A stretch of 64,000 bases of DNA. Origin: Varroa destructor. Its lineage: Eukaryota > Arthropoda > Arachnida > Mesostigmata > Varroidae. A program made the translations under genes and the position numbers. Positions 38,235 through 49,400 of this stretch are shown here, piece after piece (the stretch's first letter is position 1; each line of letters begins with the position of its first letter). The stretch is taken from positions 35,101,498-35,165,497 of the forward strand of contig NW_019211460.1 of NCBI RefSeq assembly GCF_002443255.2, in the 5' to 3' direction. The notes under the pieces were generated by a model that was not told the DNA's origin, made no database searches, and saw only the letters and a list, made by a program, of their open reading frames with translations.

Positions 38235-41200
38235 CTGTAATGACAAGTCACGATCAAATCATTACATACATCGCTATTAAAAATAGTAGCAATGGCCCCT
38301 CAGGTGATTAAATTCCCTAAACGACGTCTCGTTCGGCGTCATATCGTTCAACAAGTGCTTCAGGGTAATAGTAAGTGTTTGTCGTAAAAAAAATTTCAAA
38401 CTCATGCAAACATGCGCGTGCAGGCACACCACATTCAGATTCTGAATTCGGTTAGTTTTTTAGATAAAACACGATCGCTGCACAATACATAATAGTAGAA
38501 GTAGTGATAATAACATCGATAAAACAAGCGATAACTTAATAGCAATAAAAATGAGTAAATGCGAATAGCTATTGCACGTCAGTATACTGATTTCGTGCGA
38601 TATATTGTATTGTTAAGTGTCTCCCAGAAAATATGCTGCAAAAGAATGTTTTACTTGGCCGATATTTTTAGACTTCAGTGTTATATTTGCTCCACATCTT
38701 CATCTTTTTCGTGAATACAATCGATACTTGAATAAATTATTTCAGATAAAAACGCAGCAATGTTTTCAATATATTTGGTGAACAAACACGCACACACACA
38801 CACACTTGGGGCTGGTGGCACTCGGAGCCGACACGGGTTTGTCCACGATCTATGTTAAACCTGCAGAACCACAACTTAATCCTTTCTTATTTCTGCCGAT
38901 TGCAATACCCAGTTTTTTCAAGTGTATTTTATAAATAGAGATAGTTTTTTCTTGTAAGATCTACAAGAGCCAAGATATCCAACGCCATTTATTTATGCCT
39001 ATTTGATTTGTTGCTTTCTTTTCCTTCTTCTCCTCGTTAGCCTTGTATAAGACAGCACCTTCGTTCCAGTCGGATCCATTGCACTGAGAGTTAGTTCCCA
39101 CGCTCTCTCCATTGCATTGATTGTGATGTATCGAATCATATCTGAAGTTGTTGTGTCGCATTGAGTGTCACACGATCCCAGACATACACGTATGTCGACT
39201 ACACTACAATCAATGTAATTGATCACCATCCAATTGTCGATTTTCGCTCTTTTTTTGTTGGCTTCTTACCGGCCTGGTAGGGATCGTAGATGGGATAGCC
39301 CATGCCGACGTGCGTATGGTGGTGCGTGTGCAGGTGGCGCATCGGCGGAGGGCTCTCCTTGCTGTTGTTGACGCCATTACCTCCATTGTTGCCACCTGTG
39401 TTGTTACCAGGCCCGGTAGCACCGCCGCCCGCTGTTCGGGAAGATCCTGCAGCCGTCGTCGCCGTTGCCGCCGCAGAGGACCCTACCCCAGCAGCTGCAG
39501 CAGCTGCTGCGGCAGCCGCAGCGGCAGCTAACCCTGCGGCCCCGTGAATGCCCAACGCTCCGGGCGCTCCTGGTCCTAACGGGCCCATCACACCAGTTAG
39601 ATGGGCGAGTGGGCCCAAAGATGAATGGGGTACAAGACCAACAGGACCCCCAACCACAGGAACAGGTTGACCACCGGACAGAGCACCTATACCACTAGGT
39701 TGCGTCGGAGGTTCAGTTGATGGTCGGGGTGTTTTTGATTTAGAGGGTCGAAACGAAGACCCTGTTGCCGTTGAGGCAGATGAAGCAGAAATGGGTGTAC
39801 CACTTCTGCCAACGCTGCTAGCATTACCACCGCTAACGGCTGCGGCAGTTGCTGGGGAAACTGAACAATTTGTTGGCCCGGCGACAGACGACGACGTGGG
39901 CGGCAATAGCTGTTGCTGCTGCTGCTGCTGTTGTTGAGAATACTGTTGTGAAGCAGCAACCTGCTGATGAGCGCAAGGAGAGTTCGATGCAGAAAAAAGA
40001 ACGGTGAAGAAAAGTGTGTAGCAAAAATAGACAGATACAGAGGGGTAAAGAGAAAGATCAAGAAATGAGATAGAGTAGATACAATGCATACGCACAGATA
40101 ATAGTAATAATAACCAATTCAGTATAAAATTTCGATATGTACATTCGATTCATTGGCATTCGCAACGTTCACGACAGTGTATGAGGTTTCATCATTCCAG
40201 TACGACAACTAACAGCCAGGTAGTGCTCTTGCTGCCGCATCAATCGTAGCAGCAATTCATTCTCGGCATGCGCAAACATTTTCCGTACATTTTACAGAGA
40301 AAGAATCAATAATAGGATCAATAACTTAGCAAACACCCTACATAGAAGGCCTTTTAGTTTCAGAGTATTTAAATTTTTCATTTCTAGCTGGTAAGCTCAT
40401 ACAGCAAGTTATTACGCTAACCGTCGCATTGGATCGATTGGATCATGATAGATGCCTAGTTTCAACTAGTACTCACGCTGACCTGCTGTAAAAGATCAAG
40501 AGCAGCTTTTCCTTGTTGTGCGGGCCCGCCTGGTACACCAGGAACACCGAACCGCTCGAGGTAGGCAGCGTGTGGATGATACATTGCTTCAAGACCGAAT
40601 GGAGTCTGAAATGGTGCGCCAAACGGCACTCCAGGTCCACCAAGGAACATGCCGGGGGGAGCAGCCCCAAAGGGATTCCCAACACCTAGGCCGGGCGGAA
40701 GGCTAGGTTTCGGAGACGGCCCGCCAGACTCCCTGCGAGGGTCTACCGACGGAGACATCCGCTTGTGGGAAGACGAGTGCGAGAAGCCCAGCGGATCGCC
40801 CAGTTGAGCTGTAAATAAAAGCGATATTTATCTTGCAGAGTGGAAACTCTGAAAATTGGAAAGTCTCTGCTGTAGATGCAGACCAGAAATATTGTCTAAA
40901 TTCATACTGATTTTTCGTCTAGATTCGCATATTCATATTAGATTTTAGGCTTTCGGATTTAACCTAGAACTAAACTAGGTAATAAAATGCGCATTTTCTG
41001 AACGATGCTTAAACGTATGCGATAAAAAAAATATTACATTCTTCAACTTCGCTTGAAAAATGGGTATTATACAATTTCTAACAGTAGCTTAAAAGTAAAG
41101 CAGGTAATTGCGTGAGTGAAGCTTACGTAAAGCCCTATTCTACTGAATTACTACATATATGCCTAAACCAGTTGGCCTGATTGATTAACGATGTAACTTT

Positions 41201-42954
41201 AACATAGTACCATACTTACGTAGGAACTGGTTTTGCTGCATAGCTGCATGTTGTTGTTGCTGTTGTTGTTGTTGCTGGGCTGCCTGCTGTTGTTGGGAGG
41301 CAGAAGAGACGGCTTGTGCTTTGGGTGTAAGGCGCTCTTGGGACGGTGGCGTAGCTTTACCGCGGGGAGAAGGTGACGGCTGAGGAGAATGACCCGCCAT
41401 TGCCATTAGCTGGGGTGACATACCACCCATGGGAGGTAACTGACCTCCTATTGATGCAAGGGGCTGACCAGGACTCCCGGTAGGTAGTTTGAGGCCGGGA
41501 TGAGGAGAGCCGAATCCTGGAGGGAACATTGGCGACGGTGGTTGTCCCATCGCTCCGGGTTTTCCACCACCAAGAGAAGCACCGGGCATAGGTGCACCTA
41601 GAGCACCCATAGCCCCTAACGAAGCCATTGGATGTCCAGGTGATGGACCATGAGGATTGTGCGGGCCCAGCATACCTGCTGCTACGCCTGGTGGCAAACC
41701 CAGATGCCCCATCGGACCGCCAACGCCGAGTCCCGCACCTAGAGGTGGCAAGCCTGATGGCGTAGACACCATAGGAGGCGGTATTTTTCCAGCACCAGCC
41801 ATTAGTAATGATGACGGGTCCTTACGATCGTCCATACTTGCACCAGCTTTCACACAAAACATGTAATATAATAAAGTGAATGGAATTCCTAAACAGCCTC
41901 AAGTACAGATTCGCATGTTGAACAATATATCAGTCATTGGCTAACGAACGTGCGCAACGTCTAGAGCCCGCAGTAAAATCAACACTGATTCTATACATGT
42001 ATTTTCATTAGTGGATATTTAAAGCGAAAGATTAGGTGTTCTCTACTATCCACACCAGAAACGCTTACCCGAAATCATCGTGGATGTCGGTAATTGACTA
42101 GTGCCTTTGCCACTTGCTGAACTCATGGGCGTCGTCGAAGTTTTATCTCTACTACTACTACTACTGTTTCCTCCACTGACGACGCTATTATTCGTCGCAT
42201 GTTGTGCCAACATCGAATGATGCTGAAGGCCCTGATGTTGTGCTGCTAGCTGCTGCTGTTGTGTCTGATGGTGATGATGGTTGGTTAGAATTTCGCCATT
42301 ATTCAATGGGCCACTAGGGACGCCGGACGACTGCTGCTGTTGCTGTACAAGGTGGTTGCTGTTGCCGCTTATACTATTGCTATTCGTAGTACTTAACTGA
42401 CGCATCAGTGGTGGTCCTCCTGGAGCCCCCTGCTGCGCTAACGGTGGGGGTCCATTGATTATTGGCGCTGTACCACTGCCGCTGCAATTGTTGTTGGTGC
42501 TTGCCACAGGCGATGCGACGGGCGGTTGTTGCGCTTGCCCAGGCAGGCCGGAGGCCGCCGCCGAGGCCTCATGCGCGACCTTCTGCTGCGTGGCCTGAGT
42601 TTGACTGCCGGATGTGCCGCTACCACCACCCACGCCCGTCGATTCGCCTGATACACCCGTCGTCACAGATGCCGGCAAACCTGCGAACTGTGACGCGGGA
42701 CTGGCGTTTGCCGTGGCTGACTGTTGTTGCGCAATCGTAGCGCTGTCTGCCGAAACGGCAGCTGTAGATGGTGCACCGCTGGCGACGATTGCCGCTGCAG
42801 CTGCTGGAGTCGATGAAGAGGAAATTGAGGTTGTTGTTGCTGCTGCTGCTGCTGATGTATTCGTCATTGTCGATGCTGCTGCTGATGTGGATGTAGCTAC
42901 TGAGGTTGTTGTTGTTGTTGTTGTTGTTGTTGTTGCTGCTGCTGCTGTTGTTGT

Positions 42955-42986
<32 letters not shown>

Positions 42987-45900
42987 ATGATGATGATGAT
43001 GATGTGGTAGTCGTGGTGCCGGGTTGATTGTTGTCATCGGAAATGTCAGAGTAGGCAGGGCTTGGGGCATTGCCAGAAACGTCTTTATCTACGACGTCCG
43101 CCGATGACGTTGCAGCTTTCTATGAATTGGACCCAAACGACATCAGAACAAATAAAGCACACATGGAACGTACAAATGATAGTCCCGCCCAGACGACAAG
43201 ACAATGCCATTAGTGAAAATAAGTCTTTCTTGAACATAAGTATATCACGGGAATAGCATTTAGTACATAGAACACATGAGATCAACCTTATTATAGAGTT
43301 AAATAAGCAGTAAAATTTTTGTCTACATATACCAACCTGAGTGGTATCATTGCAGGATGCGTTACTGTTGCTGCCTGCGGGGCTTTTGTTCATCGTTGGC
43401 TGGCCGTCGACGGAGGCGAGGGCGGATTGGCTGTTGCTGCTGCTGTGTAGGTTTGGAGTAGTTAAAGTTGTATTGCTATCACAGGTTGCGGAGCTCGTCA
43501 GCTCCTTGTCCTTGGGATCCCCACTTTTCTCGCTCGTACCGCTCTCGCTCTGTAGAATTTGAAAAAAATCAAGTTTGAAAAGTTAGTTTAATACGAGGTC
43601 TGATGGAGTGTGTTATTCTGCATAGTTCATATTGGAATCGGAGTAAGACATTTGACTTATATTTTAAGACAGCATGCCTGCTACACATGACTGTAAGGTA
43701 TCAGTCATCAGTGGTAATAATTAAATACTAGTCAAAAAGTACTGCGACAACTCTATCCTAATTACTGATTGTGATCAATTACTGGTCAAAGTTATAAACT
43801 TGCCTGTCCATTTGAGCCAGTGCCTGAGGGGCAAGTCGTCAACTTAATATTGTTGTTGGAGCCCACAGCGGGCTGGTCGCTCAGACCGCCCGTTCTCATC
43901 GTCGACTCGACCCCAGCTAGCTGATTGCTGGTGGCCTGCGCTTGCGTGGGCGGTGGAGGCGGCCGGTCGTTGTGGGCATGCGTTTGATGATAGCGCAGGC
44001 CATTTAGCTGCTTGAAACGTTTAAAACAGTCCGGCTCGGGACACTCGAGCATGTTAGCCTCCTCCAGGGCGTCCTCGTCCTCCGCCATCACCCGCGTGAC
44101 TCGGCCACCTGCGTGTCCGGCGTTTTCGTTTCCGCCGCCACCCCCTTTGCTCGCGCCGCCTGCTCCAGACGAAGACGACCCCTCTTTGTCGCTACTTCCG
44201 CCACCGTCTCTGCTGCTATCCCTGTCCTGCTGCTGCTGCTGTCCCGTTGCCGACTCTTTGTCCTTCACCTTGTCCTGCTGCTCTGACATCGGCTTCTTCA
44301 CCTTGGGCGAGTCGGCCGCCACAGGAGATGAACACTTACCCGGGCTTGCTGGCACCGGGGTAAACGATCTCCTGCCTTTCCCTACAAGATAAGTAATAGA
44401 TGAGCTAAATTAGGCATGCATATCGATAAATACTATGCGCATGAGTAGATTTCGATCCTCTACATACAAAACGAGAGAACGAGAATTTTTAATACACACT
44501 AATAACGTGAATTGTTTAGTTATTCTAGCGAAGGCTAAAATCGAATTAGAAGTAGTAAACTCATTTTCCTGCCGTCTGATAGTAACAACGGTAAAGCAGT
44601 TCCAGATATAATCTGGTACTTTCATGGAAAAAAAAATCCTTCATACATGTGCATCGGGTGATGGACGCGCTTTTTAGGACTGTCAGTGGAACAAGAATGC
44701 TGGGAGTACTATCTAAAGCAATGCTTAATGGCAATACGGAGTGCTAAACTAGAAAGCACTTATTTTAACACCAGTAAGGCAAAGGAGTAGAGCACGTACC
44801 ATTCCGCAACTTGCTGAGATTGTTGTCCTCCGACCCGCTGAGAGTGCGGGCTTGACCGGTTCGTTTGGCTCTGCCACCGAACCCGAGGCTGCGGTTACGC
44901 TCTTCGCTTTCGTCGGTGAGGCGAGGCGGCGCCCAATCGTGCCTCGTCGCGTCCAGTAGCGTGCCTACGTAGGTTTTCCCTCGCCACGTCACATTGACCA
45001 CCAGTACGCCTGAAACAGATATTCATTATAATAAGCCTATTTATTAATTGTTAAGCACGGTAGACCGTATACATATACACCCATACACATAACTGCTCCT
45101 CATTGTAAATCTAGTTGCCCAATGTCACATTGGTGTTGGGTATAGACACATCCTGCTATCTCAGTACGACCAATGTACGAGGTTGGTTAGAAAATTCCTT
45201 GGTTGAAAAGTTGAAACCTACAATTGGCGCTAACGTCAGATCGGCCGATTCTACGTAGTAAAAAAAATTCAGGATAATTGGTTTAATTTTTAGATGTGTG
45301 CTCTATTGCTTGCGAAGCCGCACGCATATGTGCAATTAGCGTTATCACTTGCCAATTGTGGCTTAATTGCTTTAGAGCCGAAGGTTTCAACTTGAACGAT
45401 ATACCACGCTCGGGACGTCGGCAAGAAGCGAAAGATGATATCGGAAGCAAACGACGCCGCCTTGACTTAGAGATGTTCACATGTTCGAAAAATACAATAA
45501 ATTGAAGTAGCTGAAAAAACAACGAAAACTTCCTTATCAACTTAAGAACACATCCCCTAATTTTCACTTACTTCATTCGCTTGGCCTTACTTACCTCCTT
45601 CAGTTTCCTGCCAGACAATGCCTTCCAGCAATACACTCGTTCCCGGTTCACATACGCCAAGAGAATCAGGTTCCGTGACAATGCCGACCGAACTGCATAA
45701 CGTCCCCTGTTCACGAGTAGCTATCGTTGCTTTTACTCCCTCTGGCCGGTTCGTCCGAAACACGCTTTCTGGCGCTGAAATCGATGGGCCATTTTGCTGT
45801 AGCAGCTGTTGTTGCTGCTGCAGTTGTTGGTGTTGCTGCGATGACGCCGGCCCGCTAGTTTGATGTTGTCCGTTCGCGTTCCCATTGAGTTTCGACGAAT

Positions 45901-46419
45901 GTTGTTTGCTCCCAGATACACCGGTCGTACATGACGGTGAATCTTTACATTGTGATCCACCTCCGCCGGCAGTACGTTCGTTCGTCGAACTACTATTAAC
46001 ATTAGTATCAATGCTAGCACTGCTGTCCCCTCCTCGTAAAACGCTCAACTCCTTTGCTGAAACACTAAGTTGGCTAGAATTTCCACCAGCCACGCCACTA
46101 CTACTGTTGCTGCTGTCCTTCGACGAGTTACTACTGTTATCTTTGTCCCTATCACGGTCCCGCTCCTTTGCCTTTTTGCTTTTTGGGTGTGGGGCGTCAT
46201 CTTCGGAAACGATCTCGTGCCGTTGGCTGCCTCCTGTCGAGTTTACCGATTTTCGCTTGATCTTCATCTTAAGTCCTTTGGTGTTGTCGGCTGGTGATGC
46301 GACGTGACTATCGAGTGGAAGACCCGACGATCCCAGCGTTGCACCACCGAGAGCAGCAGCGCCGACACCGGCGATCGATGCGACGCTTTTAAGCTCCGCC
46401 ACAACCGCACCGCCGCCAT
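38182..46419 (-). CDS. sbb: Scribbler/brakeless zinc-finger protein (ZNF608/609 family), 5' partial
   Basis: Nuclear co-regulator of the scribbler/brakeless family. Coding exons in order: 46419-45595, 45009-44800, 44381-43804, 43549-43337, 43119-42069, 41846-41220, 40808-40477, 39963-39270 and 38234-38182. All phases match, giving 4583 nt and about 1526 aa plus a missing N-terminus. The first listed exon has a splice acceptor (GTATTTAG) and begins inside a codon, so at least one upstream coding exon is absent; the acidic DEWDIG-type start block of the family was not found. Conserved blocks: CEPGTS and [25 protein letters not shown] with HDWAPPR, a single C2H2 finger at 44043-43972, [11 protein letters not shown] at 43063-43033, LDLLQQ at about 40500, and a His-rich C-terminus with YDPYQA. 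Between these are long Gln, Ala, Ser and Thr tracts. The WYRQ block of vertebrate ZNF609 is not seen. Confidence 0.94.
38791..38805. repeat. CA dinucleotide repeat in an sbb intron
   Basis: A short CA run of 15 bases in the 1035-bp intron between the last two sbb coding exons. Confidence 0.8.
39270..39963 (-). CDS. sbb: sbb exon with poly-Ala and His-rich C-terminal block
   Basis: 694 nt. Encodes a poly-Gln stretch, a Ser/Thr/Pro-rich part, a run of 13 alanines, a Gly/Asn-rich part, then HLHTHHHTH and [10 protein letters not shown], which matches the His-rich tail of ZNF609. The donor is GTAAGA in phase 1. If that donor is not used, the frame runs 16 codons more (GKKPTKK...) to a stop at 39223. 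The acceptor is a CAGCAG tandem (see findings). Confidence 0.9.
40477..40808 (-). CDS. sbb: sbb exon with LDLLQQ motif
   Basis: 332 nt, Pro/Gly-rich, beginning [16 protein letters not shown] and ending ALDLLQQVS. The last motif matches the ALDILQQ helix of vertebrate ZNF609. The acceptor is TTTTATTTACAG and the donor GTGAGT in phase 0. Confidence 0.9.
41220..41846 (-). CDS. sbb: sbb Pro/Gly/Met-rich exon
   Basis: 627 nt, phase 1 at both ends. Low-complexity Pro, Gly and Met rich sequence with [11 protein letters not shown], followed by poly-Gln and QNQFL. The donor is GTAAGT. The antisense open frame here is a shadow. Confidence 0.9.
42069..43119 (-). CDS. sbb: sbb exon with [10 protein letters not shown] motif and Thr/Ser repeats
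   Basis: 1051 nt. Starts [14 protein letters not shown] after a TTCATAG acceptor, then the conserved [11 protein letters not shown] motif, a Thr/Ser/Ala repeat tract (43017-42904), and a Ser/Gln/Ala-rich remainder. No ATG lies upstream of 42867 in this exon; the frame is open through the repeat, so it is not a new start. The donor is GTAAGC in phase 1. Confidence 0.92.
42904..43004. repeat. TTG/TGC/GAT trinucleotide repeat within sbb
   Basis: On the plus strand, mostly TTG units with a short TGC block, followed by GAT units. On the coding strand it is mainly ACA (Thr) and TCA (Ser), with four GCA (Ala). The plus-strand poly-Val open frame over the same bases is an artefact. Confidence 0.95.
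43337..43549 (-). CDS. sbb: sbb 71-codon Ser/Asn-rich exon
   Basis: 213 nt, phase 0 at both ends, so skipping it would keep the frame. Starts [15 protein letters not shown] and ends NASCNDTTQ. The acceptor is TTCTACAG. It is preceded by an intron with a GC donor. Confidence 0.88.
43804..44381 (-). CDS. sbb: sbb exon with the C2H2 zinc finger
   Basis: 578 nt. Begins [15 protein letters not shown], then a Lys/Glu/Gln-rich and Gly/Ser-rich part, [15 protein letters not shown], and the single C2H2 finger (C-x4-C-x12-H-x2-H-x-H) at 44043-43972 with the family [11 protein letters not shown] helix. The donor reads CAG|GCAAGT (GC type) in phase 0. A strong internal GT donor lies at 44339-44334. Confidence 0.93.
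44800..45009 (-). CDS. sbb: sbb exon with HDWAPPR motif
   Basis: 210 nt, phase 1 at both ends. Encodes [20 protein letters not shown] then RHDWAPPR, the most conserved block of ZNF608/609. The acceptor is TGTTTCAG and the donor GTACGT. Confidence 0.95.
45595..46419 (-). CDS. sbb: sbb first visible coding exon
   Basis: 825 nt. Starts mid-codon after GTGTATTTAG. Contains a basic KMKIKRK segment, an RDRDRDKD patch that may act in nuclear localisation, Ser/Asn and poly-Gln tracts, then [20 protein letters not shown] and IVWQETEGG at the donor (GTAAGT, phase 1). This end aligns with the ZNF609 region just before VNVTW. The upstream partner exon is not found. Confidence 0.92.
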
Positions 46420-49400
46420 CTAAATACACAAAACAGAAGACCGGTAAATAAGCAGAAAAGCAAAATCAGTATAAGCGTAATCAGAAGTAATATACAAAGG
46501 TAACTATGCTGACACATCCCAGAGGAAAAGTCCATATAAAATGACAAAGCAAAAGCAACGAAGTTATCTTTCAATAACGTATCACAAAATGACGATGACA
46601 CTAGTGGTAGACATTCCATTCGGTGGGGTCTGCTTTTTATTGATAATTTAGCCTTCGACATCTAGGTCGTTATAATTATCCTTGCGAAGAATCTATGAAA
46701 ATGAGCGATGTCTTTTATAAAAACTTGTAATTTTGGGATTATTAAGATGCAGTTTTTACCCTCGTTTGTTGTTTTATTCCTTGTCAATTCCCATAGTCAG
46801 TCGTTTATAAGCGTGACCACTATTACAATTACAATTGCCAACGCAATTGCGACAGACGTTTTAAAAAACTAAAGGCTCTATAACTGCTGAATTCTTTACT
46901 TTACGGAAAAGTTGTAACCCCGCTTATTAGCTGACTGAATAGTGCTAGTTACGAGGATCTTGAAACGAGGACTTTAACGGACCTCTATAACCGGTTCATC
47001 ACATTTAAACGAATGAAAGCTTCCTGAGATCGGATAAAAAAAATTCAACACGATAGCATATCTCGGTAAAACCGGGTTAGATAAAAAAAAAAAAACAACT
47101 GAAATAATTTGAGACACTTTTTGTTTCTGAAATATATTCTTCTATATAGAAAATAAATGTATCAAACAGAAATAAATGAAATGATGAATAAACTGGTCTA
47201 TGCTACGGCTTTGTCATCGTCTAAAACGCAAGTTGATACTTATGAGAGTGGCTTTCAAAAGCTTCCGTTTCAAATATCACAGACTTACCGGAGGCAACGT
47301 GTGAGGCCATGTGTGAAGACTCCTACCGGCACCTGCCGGGTTTCTGGAGGGCCGCGCCACTAGACGCCGTCCACACAACACGAAACCGCGCCCATTGCAG
47401 ATGCAAGGCAGAGTGAGCACCTGCAAGAATGTTGTTGCTGTACAAGTACACCGCAGTCGACGTTAATGACGTTGGTGCGAAATGGTGCTCTCGCTTCTGG
47501 TTTTTCTGTCAGACGTGCCAGCACGACCGAGACGCAGCTGATCCTATTTCAGGACAACACGATCAGCTCGATATTCTGAACAAACTCGACAATCCTTTTT
47601 CTTCTATCTAGCAGGCTCGACAAACTTCACCAGCAGTTGTGGTCACGGTGTACGCCAACAGTAGTGTTCAGATGGCTTATACGAAGAGGCCTTCAATTGG
47701 CGAAACCTCTTTTCGTGGTAGCAGCAGCAGCTCTGTGCCGGAGATCTGCGTCGGCTGCTCCTCGGCCGAGTGAGGCGTCGCCCGCCTCTCGTTCACATCA
47801 CATGACACGACCGACGAACTCGAGGCCGATCTGACCACAGACGGCTCCACCGCACACTGCAATAATCGTCCACAATGCATGAAATAACAGAACGTAGGTT
47901 TTCAAGGTTTGAAGGTGATTCATGTCCATAACAAGTAGGGGCCCAAGTGCGAATGTGTTATTGAAATGTATACAACATGTATGTGCCGCATGTGCAATGT
48001 GGAATAGCGACCAAGAATACCTCGTTGATCTCATATATCTATCCACACTAAATGAACTATTATTCATAGTTCACATTTACTTCGCTGTGCTACTGTTGAT
48101 TCTATTTAGAATAATACGTAACGTTTTATCTAAACCGTGTAGCTCAAGTCTAGTCCGAAAAAATAGACCTTGATGCAACCTGCGACATGAAACCGTGTTT
48201 TAACTTTCTTGTTCGGCAACAACAACAACGAAAACCAACAATAACAAAAACGGACAACAATATAAGCAGGTACGTACAACCAACCTGAGAAAACCAGAGG
48301 GAGCTATGAATATTCTCTAAAGCTACAGCGACAATGAGTAACGTTAGTAGTAAAATCTCGTTGCTCGGAAGTTACCGGAAGCGCCTCCGGAAATGCCCGA
48401 CATATAAGCGTGAGACTGGAGAAGCTCCTTTTTTAAGTCGGGTTTTTCATCATAACACAATGTTTGTTAACATCTCACATGCAACGGTACCTGCCTAGAT
48501 AGCGTATGTTTATCCCTTCTGTCAAAACATCAGTCAGCCGCGACTAAATCATAAAGTTAATCGGTGAGTGGGTCCATCATGGTTAGTACATGATTCAATA
48601 GCTGGATGATTGAAATTGAATAGATTAGTAACGGAGGGACATGATTTAGAACATGAACGACCTTTTGCAATATATTAGGTAGACACGCAGCCAAAATAGG
48701 GCGTAACGTATAAAAATAACGTTGGCATTTTGCCTCTTAATAATGCGTGTGTATACAAATGAATACGGTAGAATAAGCAGTATGAAAGCAATGAGATCTG
48801 GCTTTTATGATATGTGTTGTATCACTGAATCGTAAAGCGAGCCATGAGTAAGCTACTCAGTAAGCTACAAATGGTGGCCAGTTTCATATCCTGACGATTA
48901 TCCACAGTATTACCTTAACCCTCACTTTTTCTGAAGTAGACTTCGTTTTCTATAATCGTATTATGATTAAAACGCATAAATACATCTACAAAAATCTTTC
49001 ACAACCCATTTAATAGTTGTAAGGTGCTGATTCATAAGAATATAACTCAGATATGCTCAAATAGCATTGTTCTCACATATCTCTACTCCTGTAAATTTAA
49101 ACAACAAATATATAATTACCGATTGCTACTTTTATTATTCAATGCTAAGCGGGTAATCTACGTTTATTTTGACTTCCGTCCGTCTAAACGCAACCTTAAA
49201 TAATCCTACCTTAATATTGAAACACTCGCGATTTTGACAGTTGAAATTAATGGTCTACAACAGCATCTTCGGCATTTTCGGCTGATTATGCTTTGAATGA
49301 CCCTTTTTGTGCTCGCCACTTTTTCACCACAAATCATTCATTGCGCAATCGTGTGTGTTAGCTCTGTCTTACCCACTTACCAAGTAAAGACTTTCAAGAA

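Noticed and set aside
42614..43027. Plus-strand frame with long poly-Val
   Set aside because: Antisense shadow of the sbb Thr/Ser repeat exon, whose minus-strand frame joins its neighbours in phase.
44410..44625. 71-codon minus-strand frame in an sbb intron
   Set aside because: It lies between 44381 and 44800, which join in phase without it, and it lacks conserved sequence.
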